NCBI GenBank assembly: GCA_902538695.1
Contig: CACBGC010000020.1
Span: forward strand, 1 to 15,431
DNA from: an uncultured Synechococcaceae cyanobacterium
GTDB taxonomy: Bacteria > Cyanobacteriota > Cyanobacteriia > PCC-6307 > Cyanobiaceae
DNA: 15,431 nucleotides
Direction: 5' to 3'
The notes under the pieces: generated by a model
Told to the model about the DNA's origin: nothing
The model's database searches: none
What the model saw: only the letters and a program-made list of their open reading frames with translations
In this document: positions 5,839-13,787 of the stretch, piece after piece
Layout: the number at the start of each line of letters is the position of its first letter
Numbering within the stretch: the first letter of the stretch is position 1
Made by a program: the position numbers and the translations under genes

Positions 5839-6555
5839 ATGAAGAAATTATTATCTTTATCTCTATTAAGCTCAACTTTGATTTTTGGAATTGCTCCTTT
5901 AAAAGCAGATTACATAATTCCTAAAGGAACAACTTATGAGACGCAATCAGATAACTTTACCTCTTCTTCAGGAGGAAATACGTTTGAAATCCTTGAGGAT
6001 TTAAACTGCGAAACAACTCTATTTTCAGGAGGGTATAGACCCTCTTTAAAATCTACGACTGCTTGTATGAATTTAATAATAGATAAGCAAAAAAATCTAG
6101 GAAAGTCAGTTTCAGCAACAGCAGCAATGAATACTGCCATGTCAACTTTGCCTGAATCTTCTCCAGATTCAAAATATACTTGTGGAGTGGGTACAGGTAG
6201 TAACAGTGGAATATATGCTTTAGGAATAGGATGCTCAACAAACATAAATGAAAATTTATCATTCAACAGTGGTGGTTCATTAGCATTACATGACTCCAAA
6301 GATTCAGGTTCGGGAATTATTGAAAACTACGGGATAAAGGCAGGCTTTATATATAAATTTGGACCCAAGAGTTCAAACAACCTTATAAGTCAAGAAAGAA
6401 TTAAAGCATTTGAACAAAAAATTATGAATCTAGAAAGCAAAAATGAGCTTATCAATGCTCAAAATCAAGCGCTCATGGCACGACTTGAAAGACTTGAAAA
6501 AGTAGCACTTGGTGAGTATAAATCAAAAGATTTAGCGACTATAAAACTTCCTTAA
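5839..6555 (+). CDS. Exported YadA-like surface protein with short passenger, 238 residues
   Basis: Paralogue of the protein at 4196-5365 with the same plan. A signal peptide (1-23, cleavage after LKA) leads into a short passenger of about 65 residues with Cys57 and Cys76. The YadA-like anchor is at about 92-175, with helix SATAAMNTAMSTLPE and strands TCGVGTG, YALGIGCST, LSFNSGGSLAL and YGIKAGFIYKFG. A coiled coil (about 184-221) follows, then the tail. ARLERLEKVALG and KSKDLA are shared with the paralogue, as is the MKKLL..LSL signal start, whereas the passengers show no obvious similarity. Anchor Cys115 and Cys132 match Cys273 and Cys290 of the other protein. The passenger is so short that it may serve as a barrel or coiled-coil protein rather than an extended adhesin. 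The ATG at 5839 is fixed by the signal peptide. Confidence 0.73.
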   Translation: MKKLLSLSLLSSTLIFGIAPLKADYIIPKGTTYETQSDNFTSSSGGNTFEILEDLNCETTLFSGGYRPSLKSTTACMNLIIDKQKNLGKSVSATAAMNTAMSTLPESSPDSKYTCGVGTGSNSGIYALGIGCSTNINENLSFNSGGSLALHDSKDSGSGIIENYGIKAGFIYKFGPKSSNNLISQERIKAFEQKIMNLESKNELINAQNQALMARLERLEKVALGEYKSKDLATIKLP

Positions 6556-6569
6556 TTGGGTAGAAATAA

Positions 6570-6589
6570 TAATCACAGTATTATCACAG
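6570..6589 (+). repeat. Right pair of TAATCACAG repeats in cassette 2
   Basis: TAATCACAG (6570-6578) and TTATCACAG (6581-6589) are 11 bp apart, followed by TCGCAAAA. The left side has the same order, with copies at 5590 and 5601 followed by TCAGCAAAA. The gene is thus flanked by a diverged direct repeat of about 30 bp. Confidence 0.8.
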
Positions 6590-6658
6590 TCGCAAAAGGT
6601 GTGTATTCTTTTTGAGATTTTATATAGTCATATCAACTGATCCCAAACATCGCATTTT

Positions 6659-7897
6659 CTACGTCGTATATTCGCTATTTATTTCAACATACTTTTTAGA
6701 AAGATCGCACCCCCAAGCTGTGCCTTTCGATTCACCAGAATTTAGATTAATCATAATTTTTACAATATCATCAACTAAATATCGGCCTTTCATTCTGGAC
6801 TTAATATAGTCTGTGACTTTTTGTGGATCATATTTATTTAACTTTCCGTTTTCCAAAATCTTAGTATTACCTATAAACAAATCAACGTCATTTAAATTGA
6901 ATTGAACTCCAGAATTGCCTGCAGCAGAGATGATTCGTCCCCAATTCGGATCACAACCATGTATAGCAGTTTTTACCAAGGCAGAATTACAAATAGATTT
7001 CGCGATGACAATTGCATCATCAGTATTTTTTGCTCCTTGAACCATAACCTCTAATAAACAATTTGCTCCCTCTCCGTCCCTTGCAATACTTTTTGCCAAG
7101 TTCTGACATACAATATCAATCCCTTGTTGGATAATTGGAAAAAACCTTTTTTCAATTTTCTCTCCTGCATTTATTCCAAGAAAAGAATCATTTGTGCTTG
7201 TCTCTCCATCAACTGATAGTGCATTAAAAGATTTTTTAACCGCAATAGCAATCATTTTGTCCCATTCTTCTTTTTGAATACCCGCATCACAGGTTAGAAA
7301 AGCTAGCATTGTAGCCAAGTTGGGGTAAATCATTCCTGAACCTTTTGCAAATCCTGCTATTTTTATTTTTCTACCTTGAATAATCGTCTCTATTGACACT
7401 TTTTTCAAAGTCAAATCAGTAGTTAAAATTGCTTCTGCTGCATTTTTAAAATTATTAACTTTTAAATCACCTACCAAATTCGGTAAATTTTTTACTAAAT
7501 CATTTATTTGTATTGGAACACCAATTACACCAGTTGAGCACATTAAAACTTCTTCTTCTTTTATTCCTAAAAGTTCCGCAATCTTTCCTGTAGCAATTTG
7601 AAAATGTTGAATGCCAAGATTTCCTGTACATGCATTTGCTTGACCAGAATTAATTAGTATTGCTCTTACAAAACCTGAAGTAGTTTTAATCCTTTCCTCA
7701 CAAATATCCACACATGAAGCGCGAACATTTGATTGGGTAAACATCCCACTAAAAATACTTCCTTCTGGAGCGAGTATTAGGGCTAAATCTTTTTTATTAG
7801 AAGCTTTTAAACCAGCAGATATCCCAGCAAAAAGAAACCCCTCAGGTATTTCCTTACTGTCATCAACAAACGACCAATTGGAATCTATCTGGCTCAA
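6659..7897 (-). CDS. argJ: Bifunctional glutamate N-acetyltransferase / amino-acid acetyltransferase ArgJ
   Basis: Transfers acetyl from N-acetylornithine to glutamate in the cyclic arginine pathway, and in bifunctional forms also makes N-acetylglutamate from acetyl-CoA. The protein is 412 residues, normal length. It shows STGVIG (121-126), KGSGMI (185-190) and the self-cleavage site PNLATML, where cutting between Ala196 and Thr197 yields alpha and beta chains with Thr197 as nucleophile. DGETSTND (230-237) and a C-terminal INSEYTT are also family-typical. The gene is intact to its last residue even though its final ~28 bp are repeated at the junctions of the accessory region downstream. An element using this end as target would therefore restore the reading frame. 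It is divergent from coaE with 75 bp between starts. Confidence 0.95.
   Translation of the reverse strand: MSQIDSNWSFVDDSKEIPEGFLFAGISAGLKASNKKDLALILAPEGSIFSGMFTQSNVRASCVDICEERIKTTSGFVRAILINSGQANACTGNLGIQHFQIATGKIAELLGIKEEEVLMCSTGVIGVPIQINDLVKNLPNLVGDLKVNNFKNAAEAILTTDLTLKKVSIETIIQGRKIKIAGFAKGSGMIYPNLATMLAFLTCDAGIQKEEWDKMIAIAVKKSFNALSVDGETSTNDSFLGINAGEKIEKRFFPIIQQGIDIVCQNLAKSIARDGEGANCLLEVMVQGAKNTDDAIVIAKSICNSALVKTAIHGCDPNWGRIISAAGNSGVQFNLNDVDLFIGNTKILENGKLNKYDPQKVTDYIKSRMKGRYLVDDIVKIMINLNSGESKGTAWGCDLSKKYVEINSEYTT
6664..6691 (+). repeat. argJ-end core repeat, copy C (inside argJ)
   Basis: TCGTATATTCGCTATT (6664-6679), a variable base, then ATTTCAACATA (6681-6691). It encodes most of the last residues of ArgJ on the - strand. 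It is the functional copy and the presumed attachment target from which copies A and B derive. Confidence 0.82.
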
Positions 7898-7972
7898 TCT
7901 TTTTAATAATTTAATTCATATTAACTACTCTTTAATACTTAAGAAACAGGTAATTAGATTATTATTAATTAT

Positions 7973-8590
7973 ATGAATATTCTTCAAAAATCAAAAAACA
8001 ACCAAAGAAGAATTGGTTTAACTGGAGGTATCGCAAGTGGGAAAACAACCATAACTAATTACATTAGAAAACATAAAAACATTCCAATATTAGATGCAGA
8101 TTATTTATCAAGAGAATTAATCAAACCAAACACATATGGATATAAGAAAATTTTAGATTATTTTGGGAATAAAATTATTGACAATAAGAACAATTCAGAA
8201 AAGGCAATAAACAGAAAACTTTTAAGAAAAATTATTTTTAAACATTCAGAAAGTAAAAAATGGATTGAAAAACTACTTCATCCATTAATTAAAGACAAAA
8301 TGATAGAAGAATGCAGTCAATACAAAAATAATCAAACTATAGTACTAGTTATTCCATTATTATTTGAAGCAAAGTTTGAAGATATTTGTACTGAAATATG
8401 GTTAATCAAATGTCCTAAAGAAATACAAAAAAAAAGACTTATCACAAGAGATAAAATTAGCGAAAAAGAAGCATCTGACACCATAAATCTTCAATTAAGT
8501 TTTGAAGAAAAAAGAAAATTTTCAGACATTATTTTAGATAATTCAGATGATCAAAATAAATGGATCGATACAATAAGAGAGATTCTTTAA
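7973..8590 (+). CDS. coaE: Dephospho-CoA kinase
   Basis: Phosphorylates the ribose 3'-OH of dephospho-CoA with ATP, the last step of coenzyme A synthesis, in the cytoplasm. The P-loop is GLTGGIASGKTT (15-26). DADYLSREL (41-49), with its Asp pair, and HPLIK (103-107) are family-typical. VIPLLFE (126-132) and the RLITRD lid (155-160) follow, then SDIILDNS (184-191). At 205 residues the length is normal. The ATG at 7973 leaves about 12 residues before the first strand, slightly long but with no better start. It ends 4 bases before the convergent gatB stop. Confidence 0.93.
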   Translation: MNILQKSKNNQRRIGLTGGIASGKTTITNYIRKHKNIPILDADYLSRELIKPNTYGYKKILDYFGNKIIDNKNNSEKAINRKLLRKIIFKHSESKKWIEKLLHPLIKDKMIEECSQYKNNQTIVLVIPLLFEAKFEDICTEIWLIKCPKEIQKKRLITRDKISEKEASDTINLQLSFEEKRKFSDIILDNSDDQNKWIDTIREIL

Positions 8591-8594
8591 AGCT

Positions 8595-10067
8595 TTAGCT
8601 ATTTAATTTTTCTGCAAGAAGTTTATTTGCAAGTTTAGGGTCAGCTTTACCTTTCGTTCTTTTCATTAGTTGACCAACAAAAAAACCAAGTAATTTGAAT
8701 TTACCATTTCTAAATGCTTGAACCTCATTTGGATGTTCAGTTATAAGTTCATCAATTATGGGTAAAATACTTGAAGAATCAGATATCATAGCTAACCCCT
8801 TTTCTTCAACTAATTTTTTCGGAGAAATATTTTTTTGAATTAGCTCAGGTAAAATTTCTTTTGCAATTTTCCCACTAATAGTTTTATTTGAAATCATGCT
8901 AATCATTTCAGCAAGATTATCAGGACTAAGTTTTAAGTCACTAAAACTAAGTTTATTTGCTTTTAAATAACCCACAATATCACTTGTTACCCAATTTGAA
9001 GCTAGTTTGGCATCAACACCATTAGCTACTGTTTCTTCAAAAAAGTTTGCCATGTTAATTTCATCAGAAATTACCCTTGCATCATATGCAGATAACCCAA
9101 ATTCACTGACGTATTTATTTCTTTTCTTTGAAGGTAATTCTGGCATTTCTTTAAACCATATTTCTTTTTGGGCTTTTGTAATTTCAATTGGTCCTAAGTC
9201 AGGATCAGGAAAATATCTATAGTCACTACTCCCTTCTTTCATTCTCATACTTTTTGTTAATTGCTTAGCTTCATCCCATAACCTTGTTTCTTGGAAAATT
9301 TTTCCTCCATTTTCATAAACTTCTATTTGTCTGGCTATTTCATAATCACAAGCCTTTTGAATTGCAGAAAATGAATTCATATTTTTAATCTCCACTTTGG
9401 TCCCAAAAGGAGCATTAGGTCCTTTTCTAACTGAAATATTGACATCACAGCGTAATGAACCCTCTTGCATATTTCCGTCTGATACCCCTAGATATCTAAC
9501 TGTTCTTCTAATCTCTGAAGCATATTCAGATGCCTCTTTACCTGATCTAATATCTGGTTTACTTACAATCTCACAAAGTGCTATTCCAGCACGATTATAG
9601 TCAACTAAAGAATACTTAGAACCAGCTAACCTGTCACTACCTGAATGGACTAGTTTTCCTGCATCTTCTTCCATATGAAGCCTTTCTATACCAATTTTTT
9701 TGATATAAGGTTCTTTGCCTTTTTCAATGATTTCAACCTCTAACCAGCCATTTTCAGCTAGTGGCTCATCAAATTGTGAAATTTGATAATTTTTAGGCAG
9801 ATCAGGATAAAAATATTGTTTTCTATCAAATTTACAATGTTCTGTAACATTTAAATTAAGTGCTAAAGAAGTTTTTACAGCATACTCAAGAACAGTCTCA
9901 TTCAAAACTGGAAGAGTTCCTGGTAATCCACAAACTACAGGATCTATATGCGTATTAGGTGCATCACCAAAAGCAGTTGAAGCAGATGTGAATATTTTAC
10001 TTTTCGTATTAAGCTGTACATGTGTTTCCAAACCAATCACAGCTTCCCAAGATTCCAAATTGTTCAT
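8595..10067 (-). CDS. gatB: Aspartyl/glutamyl-tRNA(Asn/Gln) amidotransferase subunit B
   Basis: Subunit B of the GatCAB complex, which phosphorylates and amidates Glu-tRNA(Gln) and, in many bacteria, Asp-tRNA(Asn). GatB binds the tRNA and carries the kinase-type active site. Visible are VIGLETHVQL (10-19), GLPGTLPVLN (47-56), FYPDLPKNYQISQFD (86-100), the HMEEDAGKLVH segment (131-141), DYNRAG (156-161) and VEIKNMNSF (225-233). A C-terminal YqeY-like tail domain ends KADPKLANKLLAEKLNS. The chosen ATG (10065-10067) gives 490 residues with the motif at its usual distance. A longer frame to 10124 adds 19 hydrophobic residues not typical of GatB. The start is divergent from thiO with 79 bp between. 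gatA and gatC are not in the window. Confidence 0.95.
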   Translation of the reverse strand: MNNLESWEAVIGLETHVQLNTKSKIFTSASTAFGDAPNTHIDPVVCGLPGTLPVLNETVLEYAVKTSLALNLNVTEHCKFDRKQYFYPDLPKNYQISQFDEPLAENGWLEVEIIEKGKEPYIKKIGIERLHMEEDAGKLVHSGSDRLAGSKYSLVDYNRAGIALCEIVSKPDIRSGKEASEYASEIRRTVRYLGVSDGNMQEGSLRCDVNISVRKGPNAPFGTKVEIKNMNSFSAIQKACDYEIARQIEVYENGGKIFQETRLWDEAKQLTKSMRMKEGSSDYRYFPDPDLGPIEITKAQKEIWFKEMPELPSKKRNKYVSEFGLSAYDARVISDEINMANFFEETVANGVDAKLASNWVTSDIVGYLKANKLSFSDLKLSPDNLAEMISMISNKTISGKIAKEILPELIQKNISPKKLVEEKGLAMISDSSSILPIIDELITEHPNEVQAFRNGKFKLLGFFVGQLMKRTKGKADPKLANKLLAEKLNS

Positions 10068-10146
10068 TATCAAAAGCCTTTTTATTAATATTATTGGATA
10101 TGAAGGAAAAGAGGACCAAAACACACATAAAAATATTAATTATTAA

Positions 10147-11256
10147 ATGATACAAGAAACAAAAAATTCAATATTAATTGTTGGAGGTGGACTTGTTGGT
10201 TTATCTATTGCTTATGAATTTGCTAGAAATAATTTCAAAGTTTTAGTTTTAAGCAAAAACAGAAATGAATCAGCTGGATTTGTTGCTGCAGGAATGTTAG
10301 CTACTCATGCGGAAGGGCTCGAAGATGAATTACTAAAATTTGGCCAAGAAAGTCAAAGTCTTATTCCAAAGTGGATAAAAAATATTGAACAAGATAGTAA
10401 TATTAAATGCGGTTTAAAAAAATGTGGCATAGTAGTTCCTTTTAAAAACAAAGAAGATCTTGAAGAGTTTCCCACTTATGAATATGGAAAATATTTAAAT
10501 CAAAAAGATCTTCAAACAGAAATTAATGGAATAAATTCTATTTGGAAACATGGTTTACTTTTTGAACAAGATGGCCAAATAGATAACCGAAGAAGACTGA
10601 TGCGTGCTCTTGAGAGAGCATGCTCCTTACATGGAGTCGAATTTCAAGAGGGATCAGAAGTAGAGGATTTGACATTCGAAAAAAACAAAATTATAGGTGC
10701 AACAATTTTATGTGCCACTGGGGAAATAAAAAAAATTAACTGCGAAAAAGCAATTATATGCAGCGGTGCTTGGAGTAAAAAAATTTTTAATAAGATTCCA
10801 GTCTTTCCTGTAAAGGGACAAATGCTATCAATACAAGGTCCAACAAATTTTTTGAAAAGAGTTATTTTTGGTCCAAAAACTTATCTTGTTCCCCGTGATG
10901 ATGGACTTATTATAGTTGGAGCGACAGTTGAAAAAGATTCAAAATTTAATCACGGTAATACTCCTAATGGAATAAAACAACTGCAAGAAGGGATTCGCTC
11001 CTTATTACCAGAAGCTATTAATTGGCCACAAATGGAACATTGGTGGGGATTTAGACCTTGCACACCAGATTTAAAACCAATAATTGGAAAATCAAAAATT
11101 GAAAATCTTTTTATAGCTACAGGACATTACAGAAATGGAGTTTTATTTTCTGCAATAACAAGTGATCTTCTTTTGAAAATAGTTCAAAATAAAAATCTCA
11201 AAGAGATAGAAAAAAGCTTTTTAGAAAAATTTAGTTTAGATAGATTTGCGATTTAA
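10147..11256 (+). CDS. thiO: FAD-dependent glycine oxidase-type enzyme (ThiO)
   Basis: Flavoprotein amine oxidase of the DAO family. ThiO oxidises glycine to dehydroglycine (iminoacetate) for the thiazole half of thiamine. The N-terminal dinucleotide fold is ILIVGGGLVGLS (9-20). FVAAGML (45-51) stands where the family has an Ala-rich FAD loop. KGQMLSI (223-229), LVPRDDGLIIVGATVE (247-262), the signature GFRPCTPDLKPIIG (301-314) and GHYRNGVL (326-333) fit ThiO better than D-amino-acid dehydrogenases. At 369 residues the length is as expected. Related amino-acid oxidases share this fold, so the substrate is inferred. It converges on ndk with only 3 bases between stops. Confidence 0.82.
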   Translation: MIQETKNSILIVGGGLVGLSIAYEFARNNFKVLVLSKNRNESAGFVAAGMLATHAEGLEDELLKFGQESQSLIPKWIKNIEQDSNIKCGLKKCGIVVPFKNKEDLEEFPTYEYGKYLNQKDLQTEINGINSIWKHGLLFEQDGQIDNRRRLMRALERACSLHGVEFQEGSEVEDLTFEKNKIIGATILCATGEIKKINCEKAIICSGAWSKKIFNKIPVFPVKGQMLSIQGPTNFLKRVIFGPKTYLVPRDDGLIIVGATVEKDSKFNHGNTPNGIKQLQEGIRSLLPEAINWPQMEHWWGFRPCTPDLKPIIGKSKIENLFIATGHYRNGVLFSAITSDLLLKIVQNKNLKEIEKSFLEKFSLDRFAI

Positions 11257-11259
11257 ATT

Positions 11260-11718
11260 TTAATTTTCAGATCGCCATTTCGAATCAGAAGTTTCCCACT
11301 CACATAATTCCTCTTCGTTAAACCATAGATCAATTTCAAATTTTGCTGTATCTTCTCCATCAGAACCATGAATAATATTCCTTCCAATATCAATAGCTAA
11401 ATCACCTCTAATAGTTCCAGGCTCTGCTTCCAGAGGTTTTGTCGCACCTATTAGTTTTCTAGCACTCAAAATAACTCCTTCGCCTTCCCACACCATTGCC
11501 ACAACAGGTCCACTAGAAATAAAGTCTACCAAATCACCAAAAAAGGGTCTTTCTCTATGTACTCCATAATGATTTTGAGCAAGTTCTTTTGAGGGAACTA
11601 ATTGCTTTAATCCAACCAATTTAAATCCTTTTTTTTCAAATCTGCCAAGAATCTCAGAAACATATCCTCGTTGAACTCCATCTGGTTTAATTGCAATAAA
11701 GGTTCTCTCTTTGGTCAT
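11260..11718 (-). CDS. ndk: Nucleoside diphosphate kinase
   Basis: Exchanges the terminal phosphate between nucleoside triphosphates and diphosphates through a phosphohistidine, balancing NTP and dNTP pools in the cytoplasm. KPDGVQRG (11-18) is the conserved lysine region. HRERPFF (54-60) and the active-site NIIHGSD (114-120) with His117 are all present. At 152 residues it is the standard bacterial length. The ATG at 11718 is directly before TKERTFIAIKPDG, as usual. It is separated from the divergent speA gene by 122 bp in which no clear promoter pair was seen. Confidence 0.97.
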   Translation of the reverse strand: MTKERTFIAIKPDGVQRGYVSEILGRFEKKGFKLVGLKQLVPSKELAQNHYGVHRERPFFGDLVDFISSGPVVAMVWEGEGVILSARKLIGATKPLEAEPGTIRGDLAIDIGRNIIHGSDGEDTAKFEIDLWFNEEELCEWETSDSKWRSEN

Positions 11719-11840
11719 TTAGTTAATAATCACTCTATGTATATTCAACTTTTGGGTGGTAACTTGGCAAGTAATCATTAAAATAAAAGATATTGTTTTG
11801 AGTTATTTTCAAAAGCATTTATTAATCACTAAGACATAAA

Positions 11841-13787
11841 TTGACCAATTTTGAGCCGAAAAAATTAAAGAATATTTGGACTATTGAAGATAGTATTTCG
11901 ACCTATAACATAGACAAATGGGGAGATAAATATTTTTCTATAAATTCCAAAGGAAATATATCAGTAACTAAAGATATAAAATCTAAAAATAAAATTGATC
12001 TTTTTAAACTTGTCAAAGAGCTTAAGAGTAGAGAAATAAATCCTCCATTAATCATAAGATTTAATGATATCTTGAAAGATCGCATAAATGCTTTACATGA
12101 CTCTTTTTTAAAAGCAATAAAAACCTATAAATATAAGAACATTTATCAAGGCGTTTTTCCTGTCAAATGTAATCAACAGAAAAATGTCCTAGAAAAGATA
12201 ATAGAGTTTGGTAGCCAATGGAATTTTGGTTTAGAAGTAGGAAGTAAATCAGAACTATTAATTGGCCTTGCACTTCTTGAAAACCAAAATTCATTATTAA
12301 TATGCAACGGATATAAAGATAAAAAATATATTGAGATTGCTACTTTGGCCAGAAAGCTCGGCAAAAATCCAATAATAGTGATTGAACAAAGAGATGAGGT
12401 AAAAAGAATTATTCAAGCAGTTCAAGAACTGAACGCGACTCCATTGATAGGAATTAGAGCAAAGTTATCAAGTAAAAGCAGTGGTAGGTGGGGTAAATCT
12501 ATTGGAGATAATTCCAAATTTGGATTATCAATCCCAGAAATTATGTTGACAATAAAAGAACTAAAAGAAGCAAATCTTATCAATGAAATGAAATTGCTCC
12601 ATTTTCATATAGGTAGTCAAATAAGTGATATTGCTGTTATAAAAGACGCGTTACAAGAAGCGAGTCAAATATATGTTGAACTATGCAAACTAGGAGCCCC
12701 AATGCAATATATCGACGTTGGAGGGGGATTAGGAATAGATTTTGATGGAACTAAAACATCCTCAAACACCTCTACTAATTATTCTCTTCAAAATTATGCT
12801 AACGATGTAATTGCAACTATTAAGGATTCATGTGAATTAAATAATATCAAGCATCCAACCATAATCTCAGAAAGTGGAAGAGCAATAATTAGTCATTGTT
12901 CAGTTTTAATTTTTAATGTTTTAGGAACAAGCCATGTCAGTTCCAAACTACAAATTGTTGATAAAAAAAATCAACAATTAATAATTTCAAATTTACTTGA
13001 AACTTTCTATGAATTAAAAAAACTTAAAAATAAAAAAATAAATTTATCTCAAATAATTGAACTATGGAATGATGCAAAAAAGTTTAAAGAAGATTGCTTA
13101 GTCGCTTTTAGATTAGGATTTTTAAGTTTGGCAGAAAGAGCTTATGCCGAAGAACTTACTTGGGCTTGCGCAAAAGAAATTTCTAATAACCTGAATAATG
13201 ATGAAATCAATCACCCTGATTTATCTGAAATTATAGAAACTCTTGCATCAACTTATTATGCAAATTTATCTATCTTTAAATCCATTCCCGATAGCTGGGC
13301 AATAAATCAGATTTTTCCAATAGTCCCAATACATAGGCACTTAGAGGAACCATTCTGCAAAGGCAACTTTGCAGATTTAACTTGTGATTCAGATGGGAAA
13401 CTAAATAATTTTATTGATAATGGAAAAATTAAATCATTACTAAATTTACATAAGCCAGAGGAAGATAAAGATTATCTAATTGGAATTTTCATGACTGGAG
13501 CCTATCAAGAAGCATTAGGAAACTTGCACAATTTATTTGGCAGTACAAACGTTGTTCATATAGACATAAATCAAGATGATTCATATAAAGTCAAAAATAT
13601 TATTAAAGAGGACAGTAAATCTGAAATCTTACAATTATTAGATTACAGCTCAGCTTCTTTGGTTGAATCTATAAGAATTAATACTGAATCAGCAATTGAT
13701 CAAAAAAAATTAACTATTGAAGAAGCAAGGAAATTAATGGATCAAATCGAAATTAGTCTCAGAAAAAGTAGTTATTTATCAGAATGA
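11841..13787 (+). CDS. speA: Biosynthetic arginine decarboxylase
   Basis: PLP-dependent fold-III decarboxylase converting arginine to agmatine, the first step of this polyamine route. At 648 residues it has the long biosynthetic form. Near the N-terminus WTIEDSISTYNIDKWG is typical. Lys109 in FPVKCNQ binds PLP. HFHIGSQISD (254-263), the phosphate-binding DVGGGLGIDF (292-301) and SESGRA follow. Near the C-terminus are PIVPIHRHLEEP, a TCDSDGK segment carrying the second active-site Cys, and GAYQEALGNLHNLFG. The start is TTG at 11841-11843, and the first residues MTNFEPKKLKNIWTIEDS fit the family start. The 3' end overlaps that of alaS by 16 bases. Arginine made through the nearby argJ step is its substrate, although the genes are not an operon. 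Confidence 0.95.
   Translation: MTNFEPKKLKNIWTIEDSISTYNIDKWGDKYFSINSKGNISVTKDIKSKNKIDLFKLVKELKSREINPPLIIRFNDILKDRINALHDSFLKAIKTYKYKNIYQGVFPVKCNQQKNVLEKIIEFGSQWNFGLEVGSKSELLIGLALLENQNSLLICNGYKDKKYIEIATLARKLGKNPIIVIEQRDEVKRIIQAVQELNATPLIGIRAKLSSKSSGRWGKSIGDNSKFGLSIPEIMLTIKELKEANLINEMKLLHFHIGSQISDIAVIKDALQEASQIYVELCKLGAPMQYIDVGGGLGIDFDGTKTSSNTSTNYSLQNYANDVIATIKDSCELNNIKHPTIISESGRAIISHCSVLIFNVLGTSHVSSKLQIVDKKNQQLIISNLLETFYELKKLKNKKINLSQIIELWNDAKKFKEDCLVAFRLGFLSLAERAYAEELTWACAKEISNNLNNDEINHPDLSEIIETLASTYYANLSIFKSIPDSWAINQIFPIVPIHRHLEEPFCKGNFADLTCDSDGKLNNFIDNGKIKSLLNLHKPEEDKDYLIGIFMTGAYQEALGNLHNLFGSTNVVHIDINQDDSYKVKNIIKEDSKSEILQLLDYSSASLVESIRINTESAIDQKKLTIEEARKLMDQIEISLRKSSYLSE

Larger units (their letters stand above)
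5501..6665 (+). mobile_element. Putative integrated cassette 2 (core B to core C)
   Basis: A unit of about 1165 bp between core B and the argJ 3' end. It carries one YadA-like gene and its own repeat family (TAATCACAG) on both sides of that gene. Distances from core to nearest repeats are again nearly equal (75 and 76 bp). Lying next to argJ, it would be the later insertion if each new element enters at the argJ end. No mobility gene is present. Confidence 0.5.

Noticed and set aside
5934..6299. Open frames on the - strand inside the second YadA-like gene
   Set aside because: They lie entirely opposite a gene with a clear signal peptide, anchor and paralogue; they are shadows with no recognisable features.
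3927..6691. Insertion sequence or composite transposon
   Set aside because: There is no transposase frame and no terminal inverted repeats; the boundaries are direct repeats equal to the argJ end.
3927..6691. Integron cassette array
   Set aside because: The repeated cores lack the paired inverted sites of attC, and no integron integrase is present in the window.
6612..6809. 65-codon + strand frame running from the cassette 2 end into argJ
   Set aside because: Most of it is antisense to the conserved end of argJ and it has no recognisable protein features.
10068..10124. Upstream in-frame ATG that would lengthen GatB by 19 residues
   Set aside because: The extension is hydrophobic, unlike GatB, and the start at 10067 puts VIGLETHVQL at its usual distance. 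The extension also uses up the spacer shared with thiO.
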